A stretch of 41,637 bases of DNA from Actinomycetes bacterium (GTDB taxonomy: Bacteria > Actinomycetota > Acidimicrobiia > IMCC26256 > PALSA-610): NCBI GenBank assembly GCA_025463905.1, contig JAODBJ010000246.1, positions 1 through 41,637 of the forward strand. The letters run 5' to 3'. Below, one piece after another: positions 16,985 to 25,039 of this stretch. A program made the position numbers and the translations under genes. Within the stretch, counting starts at the first letter, position 1, and every line of letters begins with the position of its first letter. The notes beneath the pieces are model-generated. The model was not told the origin of the DNA, searched no databases, and worked only from the letters and a program-made list of their open reading frames with translations.

Positions 16985-17872
16985 TCAGCTGCGATACACC
17001 CGCAGGACTCGGTCGTCGTCGCTGGGCTCGAGGCCGTCGTAGAACGCGGTCGGATGTGACAGCGGCGGTGGCTCGAACTGCATCTCTGCGGGCTCTTCGG
17101 CGACCGGTTCGAATACCCCGGGCCGTCGAACGTCGAGCAACAACGCGTGGTCGTCGGTGGGCTCGTCGATATCCACGACTTCGTCCGCCGCATATACCGC
17201 GTCGACGTCGTCGACGGGTTCAAACGGTTCCAGTGCATCGATGGACTCGACGTCGTCGTCGATCGATTCGTCGATCGCGATGTCCGGCATCGTCTCGGGA
17301 CCGCGCGGTTGCGTGCGAGCTTTGGTGCGGTCGCGCACCACATGTGGGCGCCGGCGGGCGCGCCGGCTGGCCCGGTACGTCACGTCTGAGAGGCCCACCG
17401 CGAGGATGAGGTCACCGAACGACAGCACAGTGTTGAACGGCGATCGCAACACGATGATGTCGGTGAGCGCAAGGAGGTGGTCGCCGGGCTCACGGGGATG
17501 GTGCTTGATGCTCGCCGCGACCCGATGGTTGCGCTGCCAATCGGGTGGGACGTTCACGGGCATGCCCTGGTCCAGCGTGATCACGAACGCGTTCAGGAAC
17601 ACGCCGATGCACACGATCGACATGCCCGTGATCAGCGTGTTACGGCCGCAGAACCCGAGCAGCAGCACGTACGAAGCGACGAGAAGACCGAAGCCGATGT
17701 CGTGCCAGTGGGACTTGGGGATCGGGGCAATGTCGAGCACGAGTTGCATGCCGAGCCCGGCGACGAGGAACGACCCCCACCGCCACGGTTTTTCGAGCAA
17801 CCGTGCGTAGCTGCCTCCCGTGATCACGGGCACGAGGAGCGCCACGCCGAGCGCGAGAACAGTCCACAACAT
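16985..17872 (-). CDS. DUF5317-like membrane protein with an acidic C-terminal tail
   Basis: A 295-residue protein from ATG 17872; the upstream open frame runs through the tandem repeats at 17934-18195 and is not credible. Residues 1-175 have about five membrane segments (LWTVLALGVALLVPVITGG, WGSFLVAGLGMQLVLDI, a GLLVASYVLLLGF segment), then NAFVITLDQGMPVNVP, as in DUF5317 proteins. A basic stretch (RASRRARRRPHVVRDRTKA) leads into an unusually acidic tail of about 95 residues, with IDESIDDDVESIDALEPFE and similar. Role of the family is unknown. The tail is probably disordered and cytoplasmic. Confidence 0.78.
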   Translation of the reverse strand: MLWTVLALGVALLVPVITGGSYARLLEKPWRWGSFLVAGLGMQLVLDIAPIPKSHWHDIGFGLLVASYVLLLGFCGRNTLITGMSIVCIGVFLNAFVITLDQGMPVNVPPDWQRNHRVAASIKHHPREPGDHLLALTDIIVLRSPFNTVLSFGDLILAVGLSDVTYRASRRARRRPHVVRDRTKARTQPRGPETMPDIAIDESIDDDVESIDALEPFEPVDDVDAVYAADEVVDIDEPTDDHALLLDVRRPGVFEPVAEEPAEMQFEPPPLSHPTAFYDGLEPSDDDRVLRVYRS

Positions 17873-17933
17873 GGCGCGACGGAGGGTAGTGACTCGCCGC
17901 GCGTATTTCGCGGACCGTTTACGATCCGAACAC

Positions 17934-18020
17934 ATGACCCAGGCGCAGATCCGGAGGTGCGGACGGTGTGGCGTTACGCAACGCGTGCGTGATCGAGCGC
18001 CGGAGGTCGTAGCCGCATGA
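17934..18020 (+). CDS. Micro-ORF copy 1 (28 aa, CxxC)
   Basis: ATG 17934, stop TGA 18018-18020 which overlaps the next ATG as ATGA. The product begins MTQAQIRRCGRCG and ends APEVVAA; it has one CxxC pair and is very basic. A TACGAT at 17920-17925 is a possible -10, which would give a nearly leaderless transcript, but no convincing -35 is seen. Coding status is inferred from ATGA coupling and frame preservation, not from homology. Confidence 0.5.
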   Translation: MTQAQIRRCGRCGVTQRVRDRAPEVVAA

Positions 18021-18106
18021 GCGCCCAGGCGCAGATCCGGAGGTGCGGACGGTGTGGCGTTACGCAACGCGTGCGTGATCGAGCGCCGGAGGTCGTAGCC
18101 GCATGA
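18017..18106 (+). CDS. Micro-ORF copy 2 (29 aa, CxxC)
   Basis: ATG 18017 within the stop of copy 1, with GGAGGT nine bases upstream. The body is identical to copy 1; the N-terminus is one codon longer (MSAQAQIRRC instead of MTQAQIRRC). Its stop overlaps the next ATG at 18103. Confidence 0.5.
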   Translation: MSAQAQIRRCGRCGVTQRVRDRAPEVVAA

Positions 18107-18195
18107 GCGCGGCCCAGGCGCAGATCCGGAGGTGCGGACGGTGTGGTGATACGCAACGCGTGCGTGTTCGAGCGCCGGAGGTCGTAGCCGCATGA
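18103..18195 (+). CDS. Micro-ORF copy 3 (30 aa, CxxC)
   Basis: ATG 18103, again one codon longer (MSAAQAQIRRC). Compared with the others it carries Val to Asp and Asp to Val changes plus one silent change. Its stop overlaps the crotonase ATG at 18192, making the crotonase the fourth member of the coupled chain. Confidence 0.5.
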   Translation: MSAAQAQIRRCGRCGDTQRVRVRAPEVVAA

Positions 18196-18974
18196 GTGTC
18201 GTCACGTACGAGGTCAGCGCGTCGATCGCTCGAGTGACGATCAATCGGCCGGAGCGGCGGAATGCGATGTCGTACGGCGTGATGCAAGGTTTGCGCGACG
18301 CCATGGCGCGTGCGCGCGACGACACCGACGTTCGGGTGGTTGTGCTCACCGGTGCCGGTGACCGCGCGTTCTGCGCCGGTGCGGATCTCGGCGGAGGTGG
18401 CATCGGCGACAACGCCGGCGCCGCCGCCGCACACGACGGCCGGGGTCTGCTCGCCGACTTGTTCCGCGAGATGTGGGCGCTGGGCAAACCGATCATCGCC
18501 CGGGTTCGCGGCTTCGCGCTGGCGGGTGGCTTCGGCCTCGCGTGCGCGTGCGACTTCATCATCGCTTCGGACGACGCGCAGTTCGGCACACCCGAGATCA
18601 ACGTCGGCCTCTGGCCGTACATGATCACCGTGCCGTTGCTGCGATCGATGTCGCCCAAGAAGGTCCTCGAACTCATGACCACCGGTCGCCGCGTCGACGC
18701 CGCGGAAGCGGAGCGCATCGGGTTCGTGAACCGCGTGGTCGAAGTGGAACAACTCGATGCGGCCGTCGACGAACTCGCGACACAGCTTGCATCGAAGTCG
18801 CCGGTGATCATGCGCTGGGGTCGGGACGCGTTTTACCGGGTGCTCGATATGGACGCCGACGACGCGCTCGCGTATTTGCAGACCATGCTCACCATCACCA
18901 CGCTCACAGAGGATTCGGCTGAAGGTGTCGCGGCGTTCGCCGAGAAGCGTGTTCCCGAATGGAAAGGTCGGTAA
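18192..18974 (+). CDS. Enoyl-CoA hydratase/isomerase (crotonase) family protein 1
   Basis: A 260-residue protein from ATG 18192, overlapping micro-ORF 3 (ATGA) with GGAGGT upstream. Crotonase hallmarks: RVTINRPERRNAMSYG at the N-terminus, GAGDRAFCAGADLGG forming the first oxyanion hole, and RGFALAGGFGLACACDF for the second. The C-terminal segment SAEGVAAFAEKRVPEWKGR is typical. It should hydrate or isomerise an enoyl-CoA. It lies 6 nt ahead of an acyl-CoA carboxylase beta subunit, so a role in branched-chain amino acid or odd-chain acyl-CoA catabolism is likely. Confidence 0.93.
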   Translation: MSVVTYEVSASIARVTINRPERRNAMSYGVMQGLRDAMARARDDTDVRVVVLTGAGDRAFCAGADLGGGGIGDNAGAAAAHDGRGLLADLFREMWALGKPIIARVRGFALAGGFGLACACDFIIASDDAQFGTPEINVGLWPYMITVPLLRSMSPKKVLELMTTGRRVDAAEAERIGFVNRVVEVEQLDAAVDELATQLASKSPVIMRWGRDAFYRVLDMDADDALAYLQTMLTITTLTEDSAEGVAAFAEKRVPEWKGR

Positions 18975-18980
18975 CCGACC

Positions 18981-20573
18981 GTGCCCGACAAGCCGGTTTC
19001 GCACGAGGGTGGGAACGTGCACGCGTGGGGTCCGCTCGTGGATGCGCTCACCGAGCGTAAGGAGCGCGCGTTCGGCATGGGGGGCGACGCCCTGGTCGAA
19101 CGGCAGCATTCGCTCGGCAAGCTGACCGTCCGCGAACGTCTCGAGCTCTTGCTCGACCCCGGTACGTGGGTGGAGTACGGATTGCTCGCCGACCACATGG
19201 ACGCGGGGCTGGGCGACCGCTTCCTCGCGGCCGACGGTGCCGTCACCGGCGTCGGTGACATCGACGGCCGGAAGGTCGCGATCGCGGCCTACGACTTCAC
19301 CGTGATGGCGGGCTCCATGGGCAAGGTCGGGGAAGACAAGATCGGGCGGATGCGCGCGCACGCGGTCGCGCAACGCATCCCGATGGTCTGGCTACTCGAC
19401 TCGGCCGGCGCGCGGATCCAATCGACGAGCGGATCATCGTTCGCGGGCGCGGGTGCGCTGTTCCGTGAACAGGTCGCGATGAGCGGTGTTGTGCCGATGG
19501 TCGCCGCGATCCTCGGCCACTGTGCGGCGGGTACGGCGTACATCCCTGGGCTCGCCGACTTCGTGCCGATGGTGAAAGGCACGTCGTCGATGGCGTTGGG
19601 CGGCCGCCACCTCGTGAAGGCGGCGGTGGGCGAGGACGTGACCGAGGAGGAGATGGGCGGCTCCGCGGTGCACACCAAGGTCAGCGGCGTGGCCGACCTC
19701 GAAGTGGCCGACGACAAGGAATGCCTTGAAGTCGTGCGGCGCTATCTGTCGTTCTTCCCGCAGCACAACGGCGACGCGCCGCCCGTGCGTGAGTGCACTG
19801 ACCCGGTCGACCGCCGCGTCGAGGAGCTCTACGACCTCGTGCCGACCGCACCGCGCCGCGCCTACGACATGCGCCGCGCGGTCGCGGCCATCGTCGACGA
19901 CCACGACGTGTTCTGGATGAAACCCGAATGGGCCAAGAACATCGTCACCGCGCTGGCGCGTATCGGTGGCCAGCCGGTGGGGATCGTGGCCAACCAACCG
20001 ATGGTGCTCGGTGGCGCGCTCGACGTGAACGCGGCCGACAAGGCGGCGCGTTTCGTGTGGTTGTGCGACGCGTTCAACATCCCGCTCGTGTTCCTGCACG
20101 ACGTACCGGGCTTCATCGTCGGTTCGGCGGTCGAGAAGCAGGGCATCATCCGCCACGGCGCAAAGATGCTCTTCGCCGTGTCGGAGGCAACCGTTCCGAA
20201 GATCAGCGTGGTGTTGCGCAAGAGCTACGGCGCGGGCTACTTCGTGATGAACGGACTGGCGTACGAAGCCGACTACATCGTGGCGTGGCCGACGGCGGAG
20301 ATCGCGGTGATGGGCCCCGACGGCGCGGTGAACATCATCCACCGCCGCACCCTGGAAGCCATCGAAGACGACAAGGAGCGGGCGCAGCGGCGGCTCGAAC
20401 TCGCGGAGGAGATCCGCCAGAACATCGATCCCTACGTGGCCGCGGGCCATGCGCAGGTCGACGATGTGATCGATCCCGCCGACACGCGCCGCGCGGTCGC
20501 ACGCGGCCTGGCGGTAAGCCGCGACAAGCGGGTTTCCCGCCCGGCCCGCAAGCACGGCGTGCTGCCGGTCTGA
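18981..20573 (+). CDS. Acyl-CoA carboxylase carboxyltransferase (beta) subunit
   Basis: A 530-residue protein from GTG 18981. It has the two crotonase-like carboxyltransferase halves of the propionyl-/methylcrotonyl-/acetyl-CoA carboxylase beta family: GKLTVRERLELLLDPGTW near the start, LLDSAGARIQ and AAGTAYIPGLADFV in the N half, FLHDVPGFIVGSAVEKQGII and RKSYGAGYFVMNGLAYE in the C half. It transfers a carboxyl group from biotin to an acyl-CoA. Its biotin carrier is encoded 23 nt downstream; no biotin carboxylase is in the window. Acyl-CoA substrate cannot be fixed from the sequence. Confidence 0.93.
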   Translation: MPDKPVSHEGGNVHAWGPLVDALTERKERAFGMGGDALVERQHSLGKLTVRERLELLLDPGTWVEYGLLADHMDAGLGDRFLAADGAVTGVGDIDGRKVAIAAYDFTVMAGSMGKVGEDKIGRMRAHAVAQRIPMVWLLDSAGARIQSTSGSSFAGAGALFREQVAMSGVVPMVAAILGHCAAGTAYIPGLADFVPMVKGTSSMALGGRHLVKAAVGEDVTEEEMGGSAVHTKVSGVADLEVADDKECLEVVRRYLSFFPQHNGDAPPVRECTDPVDRRVEELYDLVPTAPRRAYDMRRAVAAIVDDHDVFWMKPEWAKNIVTALARIGGQPVGIVANQPMVLGGALDVNAADKAARFVWLCDAFNIPLVFLHDVPGFIVGSAVEKQGIIRHGAKMLFAVSEATVPKISVVLRKSYGAGYFVMNGLAYEADYIVAWPTAEIAVMGPDGAVNIIHRRTLEAIEDDKERAQRRLELAEEIRQNIDPYVAAGHAQVDDVIDPADTRRAVARGLAVSRDKRVSRPARKHGVLPV

Positions 20574-20596
20574 AGGTCCTTGTACCCTGCGCCCAC

Positions 20597-20815
20597 ATGC
20601 ACGAGATTCGGGCCGAGATCACCGCGAACGTCTGGCAGGTCGTCGCCGAAGAAGGCCAGATGGTGGCCGAGGGTGACGAGCTCGTGATCCTCGAGTCAAT
20701 GAAGATGGAGATCCCGGTGGTCACGGAGGTGCCTGGTGTCGTCCGCGAGATCCACGTCGAACCGGAGCAGACGGTCCAAGAAGGGGACCTCATCGCGCTC
20801 ATCGACGAGTCGTAG
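20597..20815 (+). CDS. Short biotin carboxyl carrier protein
   Basis: A 72-residue protein from ATG 20597, consisting of a biotinyl domain only. The biotinylated lysine is in ESMKME (Lys36), with PVVTEVPGVVREI completing the barrel. Size and sequence resemble the mycobacterial stand-alone biotin carrier TB7.3. It should carry carboxybiotin to the carboxyltransferase encoded immediately upstream. Its 3' end overlaps the only canonical start of the next gene. Confidence 0.93.
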   Translation: MHEIRAEITANVWQVVAEEGQMVAEGDELVILESMKMEIPVVTEVPGVVREIHVEPEQTVQEGDLIALIDES

Positions 20816-21578
20816 CGGTTCCGAGCACATCCGATTCGAGCCGCGAGGTTCCGTCGGCCTGCTCACGATCGACCGCCAGGACCGGCGCAACGCGCTCAAC
20901 GGCGAATTGTGCGACGCGATCCGCGCCGAACTGCGCTCGAATAGAGATCTGCGCGCGGTCGTCATCACGGGCGCGGGTTCGGCGTTCTGTTCGGGTGCCG
21001 ATCTCGTGACGCGTTTCGACGGTGAAGGCGGCGACACATTCCGTCCCGCGTTCGAGAAGATGCTCGACGCCGTCGTCGATTACGCCGCGCCCGTGATCGC
21101 GGCGATCAACGGGCCGGCCATGGGCGCGGGTATGCAACTCGCGGTCGCATGCGACATCCGTGTCGCGGCGCTCGGCGCGCGGCTCGCGATCCCGGGTGGG
21201 AAGCTCGGCGTCCACTTGAGCGCGAAGAACATCTGGCGCCTCGCATCGCTCGTCGGTCACGGCAACGCCCGCGACTTCTTGCTCGCGGGTCGGGTAGTGA
21301 ACTCGGACGAGGCATTGCACATGGGTCTCGTGCAGCGGTTGTCGGACGACGCGCTCGGCACCGCGCTCGGTATCGCGGGCGAGATCGCCGCGTTCGCGCC
21401 CCTCACGGTGCAGGGCCACAAGCGTTCCTTGAACCTCGTCGCGGAGGCGACGGCGTTGAACAAGCGAGCGCGCGACGAGATCGAGCGACTCGAAGAGCAA
21501 GCGTTCGCGAGCGCCGACCTGCGAGAAGGCATGGCTGCCTTCACGGAGAAACGCAACCCGAACTTCACCGGCGAATAG
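20736..21578 (+). CDS. Enoyl-CoA hydratase/isomerase (crotonase) family protein 2
   Basis: The crotonase core begins about 20814 (SEHIRFEPRGSVGLLTIDR) and has GAGSAFCSGADLV, NGPAMGAGMQLAVACDI and a C-terminal LREGMAAFTEKRNPNF. Between the biotin-carrier gene and this core there is no ATG, GTG or TTG in frame. The only canonical start is GTG 20736, which overlaps the carrier gene by 80 nt and would add a Ser/Arg-rich tail of about 28 residues (SSARSTSNRSRRSKK...). Either that extension is real, a non-standard start (for example ATC near 20826) is used, or there is a sequencing error. Function: hydratase or isomerase on a CoA thioester, in the same operon as the carboxylase. Confidence 0.85.
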   Translation: MSSARSTSNRSRRSKKGTSSRSSTSRSGSEHIRFEPRGSVGLLTIDRQDRRNALNGELCDAIRAELRSNRDLRAVVITGAGSAFCSGADLVTRFDGEGGDTFRPAFEKMLDAVVDYAAPVIAAINGPAMGAGMQLAVACDIRVAALGARLAIPGGKLGVHLSAKNIWRLASLVGHGNARDFLLAGRVVNSDEALHMGLVQRLSDDALGTALGIAGEIAAFAPLTVQGHKRSLNLVAEATALNKRARDEIERLEEQAFASADLREGMAAFTEKRNPNFTGE

Positions 21579-21585
21579 CGCTCGC

Positions 21586-22521
21586 CTACCAGGGCAGCGC
21601 GTCGAGGTCGACGTTCCCGCCGCTCAGGATGATGCCGACCCGGTCGCCGTCGAGGCCGGCTTCGCGCGCGGCCGCGACGGCGACCGCCGCGCTTGGCTCG
21701 ATCACGAACTTCATGCGTTCCCACACGAAGCGCATCGCGGCGACGGTGGCGGTGTCGGGCACCGTAACGATGCGTTCCAGGTGGTTCGACAGCACGCCGA
21801 ACGTTCGCTCCGACAACGACGTGCGCAACCCGTCGGCGACCGTGTCGGGCGCGAGCTGCGGGACGACGTGCCCCGCGGCGAGCGAGCGAGCGGCGTCGTC
21901 CGCGCCGGTCGGTTCGGCACCGATCACGCGGATGCGCGGATCGATGCCGTGCGCGGCCACGCACGTGCCCGAAGCGAGCCCGCCGCCCCCGACGGGCGTG
22001 ACGATCACATCCAACCGGTCGATCGCGTCGAGGAGTTCGAGCGTGGCAGTCCCGGCGCCGGCAATCACGCGGTCGTCGTCGTAGGGATGCACGACGTACG
22101 CACCGGTTTCTGCCACGACTTCGGTCAGTTTCGCTTCGCGCGCGGCGAGGGTCGGCGCGCACTCGATCACGTGAGCGCCGTAGGCCTCGATCGCGGCGCG
22201 TTTCGGTGGTGACGCGTTCGCCGGCACGATGATGAACGCCTCCGCACCTCGTTCGCGCGCGGCCAGCGCGAGCGCGGCGCCATGGTTCCCCGACGAGTGG
22301 GTAGCGACGCCGCGTGCGGCTTCATCGTCAGAGAGCAATTGCACGGCGTTCGTCGCGCCGCGGAACTTGAATGCACCGGCGCGCTGCAGATGCTCGGCCT
22401 TGCAGAACGTTCGGGTGCCGAGCCACGCGTCGAGCGAACGTGACGTGCACACCGGCGTACGGTGCACGAACGGTTCGATCCGGGCGGCGGCCGCGCGCAC
22501 GTCGTCGATCGACGGCTCCAC
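21586..22521 (-). CDS. PLP-dependent threonine/serine dehydratase-like enzyme
   Basis: A 311-residue protein from GTG 22521, 10 nt after the sortase stop on the same strand. Fold-type II PLP features: the Schiff-base lysine in GAFKFRGA (Lys52), the substrate loop SSGNHGAA (about 76-83), the phosphate-binding VGGGGLASG and a C-terminal IILSGGNVD with the Ser that contacts the pyridine ring. There is no regulatory ACT domain, so it resembles catabolic threonine dehydratases and serine racemase rather than IlvA. Convergent with crotonase 2. Confidence 0.9.
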   Translation of the reverse strand: MEPSIDDVRAAAARIEPFVHRTPVCTSRSLDAWLGTRTFCKAEHLQRAGAFKFRGATNAVQLLSDDEAARGVATHSSGNHGAALALAARERGAEAFIIVPANASPPKRAAIEAYGAHVIECAPTLAAREAKLTEVVAETGAYVVHPYDDDRVIAGAGTATLELLDAIDRLDVIVTPVGGGGLASGTCVAAHGIDPRIRVIGAEPTGADDAARSLAAGHVVPQLAPDTVADGLRTSLSERTFGVLSNHLERIVTVPDTATVAAMRFVWERMKFVIEPSAAVAVAAAREAGLDGDRVGIILSGGNVDLDALPW

Positions 22522-22531
22522 TGTCGGTCCG

Positions 22532-23545
22532 TCAGTAGTTCGCTGGGAGCATGCGCTCGAGGTACACGTAGAACACGAACAGCACCGCGAGGAACGGCAC
22601 GACGCCGGCGAGCCACGTGAGCGGATGGCGGTAGCGACGGAAACTCCACCACCACACCCCGCCGATCGCGAGCGCGATGAACCCCCACAGCAGTGCGGGG
22701 ATCCGGCTCGACACGTCGCCGGACAAGCCCTCCGAGAGCGCTTTCGCAGTCTCGGTCTTGGACTGGCCCTTGAAGTTCACCGCGCTGACCGCCCCCGACG
22801 ACTTCGGCGCGTTCTTTGGCTTGTGGTTCGGATTGATCAGTTCGGCGAGGATCACGATGCGTTCGCGGGCTGAGTAGCGCGGGTTGCAGCTCGTGAGCGT
22901 GAGGTAGGCCTTCTTCGCGTCGAGCTTCAAACCGGTGTGTTGCAGCTGCTGCTCGGGCAGCGTCATCGGGCCCGCGACCCACGTATCCGACGGCTTCACG
23001 GTTCGCACGTCGATCACTTCGAACGCGTGGTCGCCGATGAGCGTCTGCGTCACGATGTAATCGCCGCGGTGGTCTTTGGTGCGGGGCTGCAGGGCGTCGA
23101 TGTTGTAGAACGGCGCGCCGTGGGTGGTGCGGTGGCCGGCGATCGCCGCGTTGCCGACCTGGCCCGGGAACGGCGTCGAGGGGTAGTGGCCCGGCCCCTT
23201 GGCGAGGTCGTCCCGTTCGGTGCCCTGCACGAACACCCAGTTCACGCCGGCCTTCGGGATGATGAGCTTTCCGAGGGGGTCGCCCGGATTGATGGGCGGC
23301 AGCTGCAGCGCCGCCGGCGGGCCCGTCGTGGTGGGGGTGGAGTTCTTCGACGTCGTTGCAGTGGTGCCGGTTGTGCTGGTGGTGGCGTCGACAGCTTGGG
23401 TGAGCCGCTGGAGTTGGTGCCTGAGCTTCGACTGCGCCCGGGCCGTGAAGACGTCGGTGCCCCAGAGCTGGTAGCCCACGAACAGCAGGATCAGTAGCCC
23501 AAGAGTGATGAGGGTGCGGCCGATGCCCGCCACCGTTCTACGCAC
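22532..23545 (-). CDS. Sortase, class E-like, with Thr-rich linker and C-terminal membrane helices
   Basis: A 337-residue protein from GTG 23545 (longer starts are open to 23665 but overlap the divergent ccmA leader). One N-terminal membrane segment (TLITLGLLILLFVGYQLWG) is followed by a Thr/Ser-rich linker (about 52-75) and a sortase domain with all catalytic residues: His138 in AGHRTTHG, Cys220 in LTLTSCNPRYS and Arg229 in ARERIV. After the domain, two further membrane segments occur (LLWGFIALAIGGVWWW and LTWLAGVVPFLAVLFVFYV). Sortases anchor surface proteins through a sorting motif. The extra C-terminal helices fit class E-like sortases. Substrate not in this window. Confidence 0.9.
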   Translation of the reverse strand: MRRTVAGIGRTLITLGLLILLFVGYQLWGTDVFTARAQSKLRHQLQRLTQAVDATTSTTGTTATTSKNSTPTTTGPPAALQLPPINPGDPLGKLIIPKAGVNWVFVQGTERDDLAKGPGHYPSTPFPGQVGNAAIAGHRTTHGAPFYNIDALQPRTKDHRGDYIVTQTLIGDHAFEVIDVRTVKPSDTWVAGPMTLPEQQLQHTGLKLDAKKAYLTLTSCNPRYSARERIVILAELINPNHKPKNAPKSSGAVSAVNFKGQSKTETAKALSEGLSGDVSSRIPALLWGFIALAIGGVWWWSFRRYRHPLTWLAGVVPFLAVLFVFYVYLERMLPANY

Positions 23546-23667
23546 GACGGGGGATGGTAACCATGCCGCCTGAGCCCGCTCGCGCACTGCGTGCTCGCGC
23601 ATTCGGCGTCGTCGGCGCGTGGTCCGTAAACTTCGTGCGTACTTTTCCCTGCGCCCGGAGGGCACCG

Positions 23668-24354
23668 TTGCCCGTCGTGTCGATGCGGTCGGCCGTCTGT
23701 CTCCTCGGCCGTTTCCCGGCGCTCGCCGGTGCCGATCTCGACGTTGACGAGGGCGACATCCTGCTGCTCTCGGGCCCGAACGGCGCCGGCAAGACCACCC
23801 TTTTGCGGTGCGTCGCCGGCCTCGTCCCGCTGCACTCGGGCACCGCGTTCGTGTTCGGCCACGACCTCGCGTTCGACCGGCGTACCGCGCGCCACGAACT
23901 CGCGCTCGTGGGTCACGAGACGTTCTGTTACGACGACCTCACGGTGCGCGAGAACTTGCGCTTCGCCGCCGCCGCGGCACGCCGGCCAAACGCCGCGGCC
24001 GACGCGGCCCTCGAACGCCTCGACCTCGGCCGGGTCGCCGACATTGCGCACAGCCGGCTCTCGGCGGGGCAGCGGCGACGCCTGTCACTCGCGGTCGCGC
24101 TGGCGCGCGAGGCGCGTCTGCTCCTGCTCGACGAACCGCACGCGGGTCTCGACCCCACCACACGCGAGACGCTCGACGCGATCCTCCTCGGCGCGGCGAG
24201 TGAGGGTCGCACCGTGGTGCTCGCGTCACACGAACTCGTGTACGCGCGCGCGATCGCCACGCGCGAAGCGCGTGTCGTCGCGGGGCTCGTGCAGGGCGGG
24301 CTCGCGCCCGCAACCACCAAACCGGAACCGAAACCGCTCGAGGTGCGCGCGTGA
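23668..24354 (+). CDS. ccmA: Heme exporter ATP-binding protein CcmA
   Basis: A 228-residue ABC ATPase. I choose TTG 23668 with GGAGGG six bases upstream; GTG or ATG a few codons later are alternatives, and the frame open to 23554 is too long. Walker A GPNGAGKTT is at 36-44, signature LSAGQRRRLSLA and Walker B LLLLDEPHAGLD follow. It is first of the ccm operon. With CcmB it powers release of holo-CcmE from the CcmC complex in System I cytochrome c maturation. Confidence 0.9.
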   Translation: MPVVSMRSAVCLLGRFPALAGADLDVDEGDILLLSGPNGAGKTTLLRCVAGLVPLHSGTAFVFGHDLAFDRRTARHELALVGHETFCYDDLTVRENLRFAAAAARRPNAAADAALERLDLGRVADIAHSRLSAGQRRRLSLAVALAREARLLLLDEPHAGLDPTTRETLDAILLGAASEGRTVVLASHELVYARAIATREARVVAGLVQGGLAPATTKPEPKPLEVRA

Positions 24355-24364
24355 GCGAGCCGGC

Positions 24365-25039
24365 ATGAGCATCTTGCGCGAAGCGCGCCTCGTCGCGGCC
24401 AAAGACCTGCGCATCGAACGACGCTCCAGGGTTGCGTTGCAACAGATCGTCCCGTTCGGCGTGATCGTTCTCGTGTTATTCGCGTTCGCGATCGATCCCG
24501 ACCGCGGCTTGTTGCCCCGTCTGGCGCCGGGCCTGTTCTGGGCCGCCTTGTTGCTGGCGTCCATCCTCGCGGTGAACCGGTCCTTCGCGGTGGAGGAAGC
24601 CAATGGAGCGCGCGACGGGCTGCGGCTCTCCGGGCTCGACGGCGCCGCGATCTTCCTCGGGAAGGCGGCGGCGATCGCCGCGGAACTGGCGCTGCTCGAA
24701 CTGGTGCTCGGTGTCGGGGTGATCGTGCTGTACGACGTCACTCCCCGAAACGCGCTCGTGTTGTTCCTCACCGCCGTGGCCGCGACCATTGCGCTGGCGG
24801 CGACCGGTACGGTCTACGGCATCGTGGCCGCCGGCCTACGCGTACGCGAAACGCTCGTGCCGTTGCTCGTGCTGCCGGCGGTGACGCCGGTGATGCTCGG
24901 CGCGACTCGAGCGTTCGAGTCTGCGTTGGGCGGCGTCCCGTCAGAAGCATGGCCGTGGGTTCAGCTGCTCGGCGCGTGTGCAGTGTTGTCGGTGATCGTG
25001 GGCGTGCTGGCCTTCGGCCCGCTGCTGGAGGAATCGTGA
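24365..25039 (+). CDS. ccmB: Heme exporter membrane protein CcmB
   Basis: A 224-residue protein from ATG 24365 with about six membrane segments. The N-terminal RLVAAKDLRIERRSR and the later FAVEEANGARDGLRLSGLDGA, then PLLVLPAVTPVMLGA, are CcmB marks. Its stop overlaps the next start as GTGA. It pairs with CcmA as an ABC-type complex in heme delivery to CcmE. Confidence 0.92.
   Translation: MSILREARLVAAKDLRIERRSRVALQQIVPFGVIVLVLFAFAIDPDRGLLPRLAPGLFWAALLLASILAVNRSFAVEEANGARDGLRLSGLDGAAIFLGKAAAIAAELALLELVLGVGVIVLYDVTPRNALVLFLTAVAATIALAATGTVYGIVAAGLRVRETLVPLLVLPAVTPVMLGATRAFESALGGVPSEAWPWVQLLGACAVLSVIVGVLAFGPLLEES

Larger units (their letters stand above)
17934..18195 (+). repeat. Three tandem copies of an 81-nt core, periods 86 and 89 nt
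   Basis: The cores lie at 17940-18020, 18026-18106 and 18115-18195. Copies 1 and 2 are identical over 81 nt; copy 3 differs at three bases. The linkers are 5 and 8 nt. Each core carries CGGAGGT as a Shine-Dalgarno element, ends in GCATGA, and contains a small dyad ACGCA-ACGCG-TGCGT. The cores lie directly ahead of the crotonase gene, which uses the last GGAGGT/ATGA. Confidence 0.95.

Noticed and set aside
17934-18195. CRISPR-like array
   Set aside because: Units of 81 nt are separated by only 5 and 8 nt, spacers are not unique guides, and no cas genes are nearby; the units sit in a coding chain.
18060-19373. Minus-strand open frame through the tandem repeats
   Set aside because: It reads antisense through crotonase and carboxyltransferase and shows only repeat-derived low-complexity sequence at its end.
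22532-23665. Longer sortase start at 23665
   Set aside because: It would add a basic, non-hydrophobic leader before the membrane anchor and overlap the leader region of the divergent ccmA gene.
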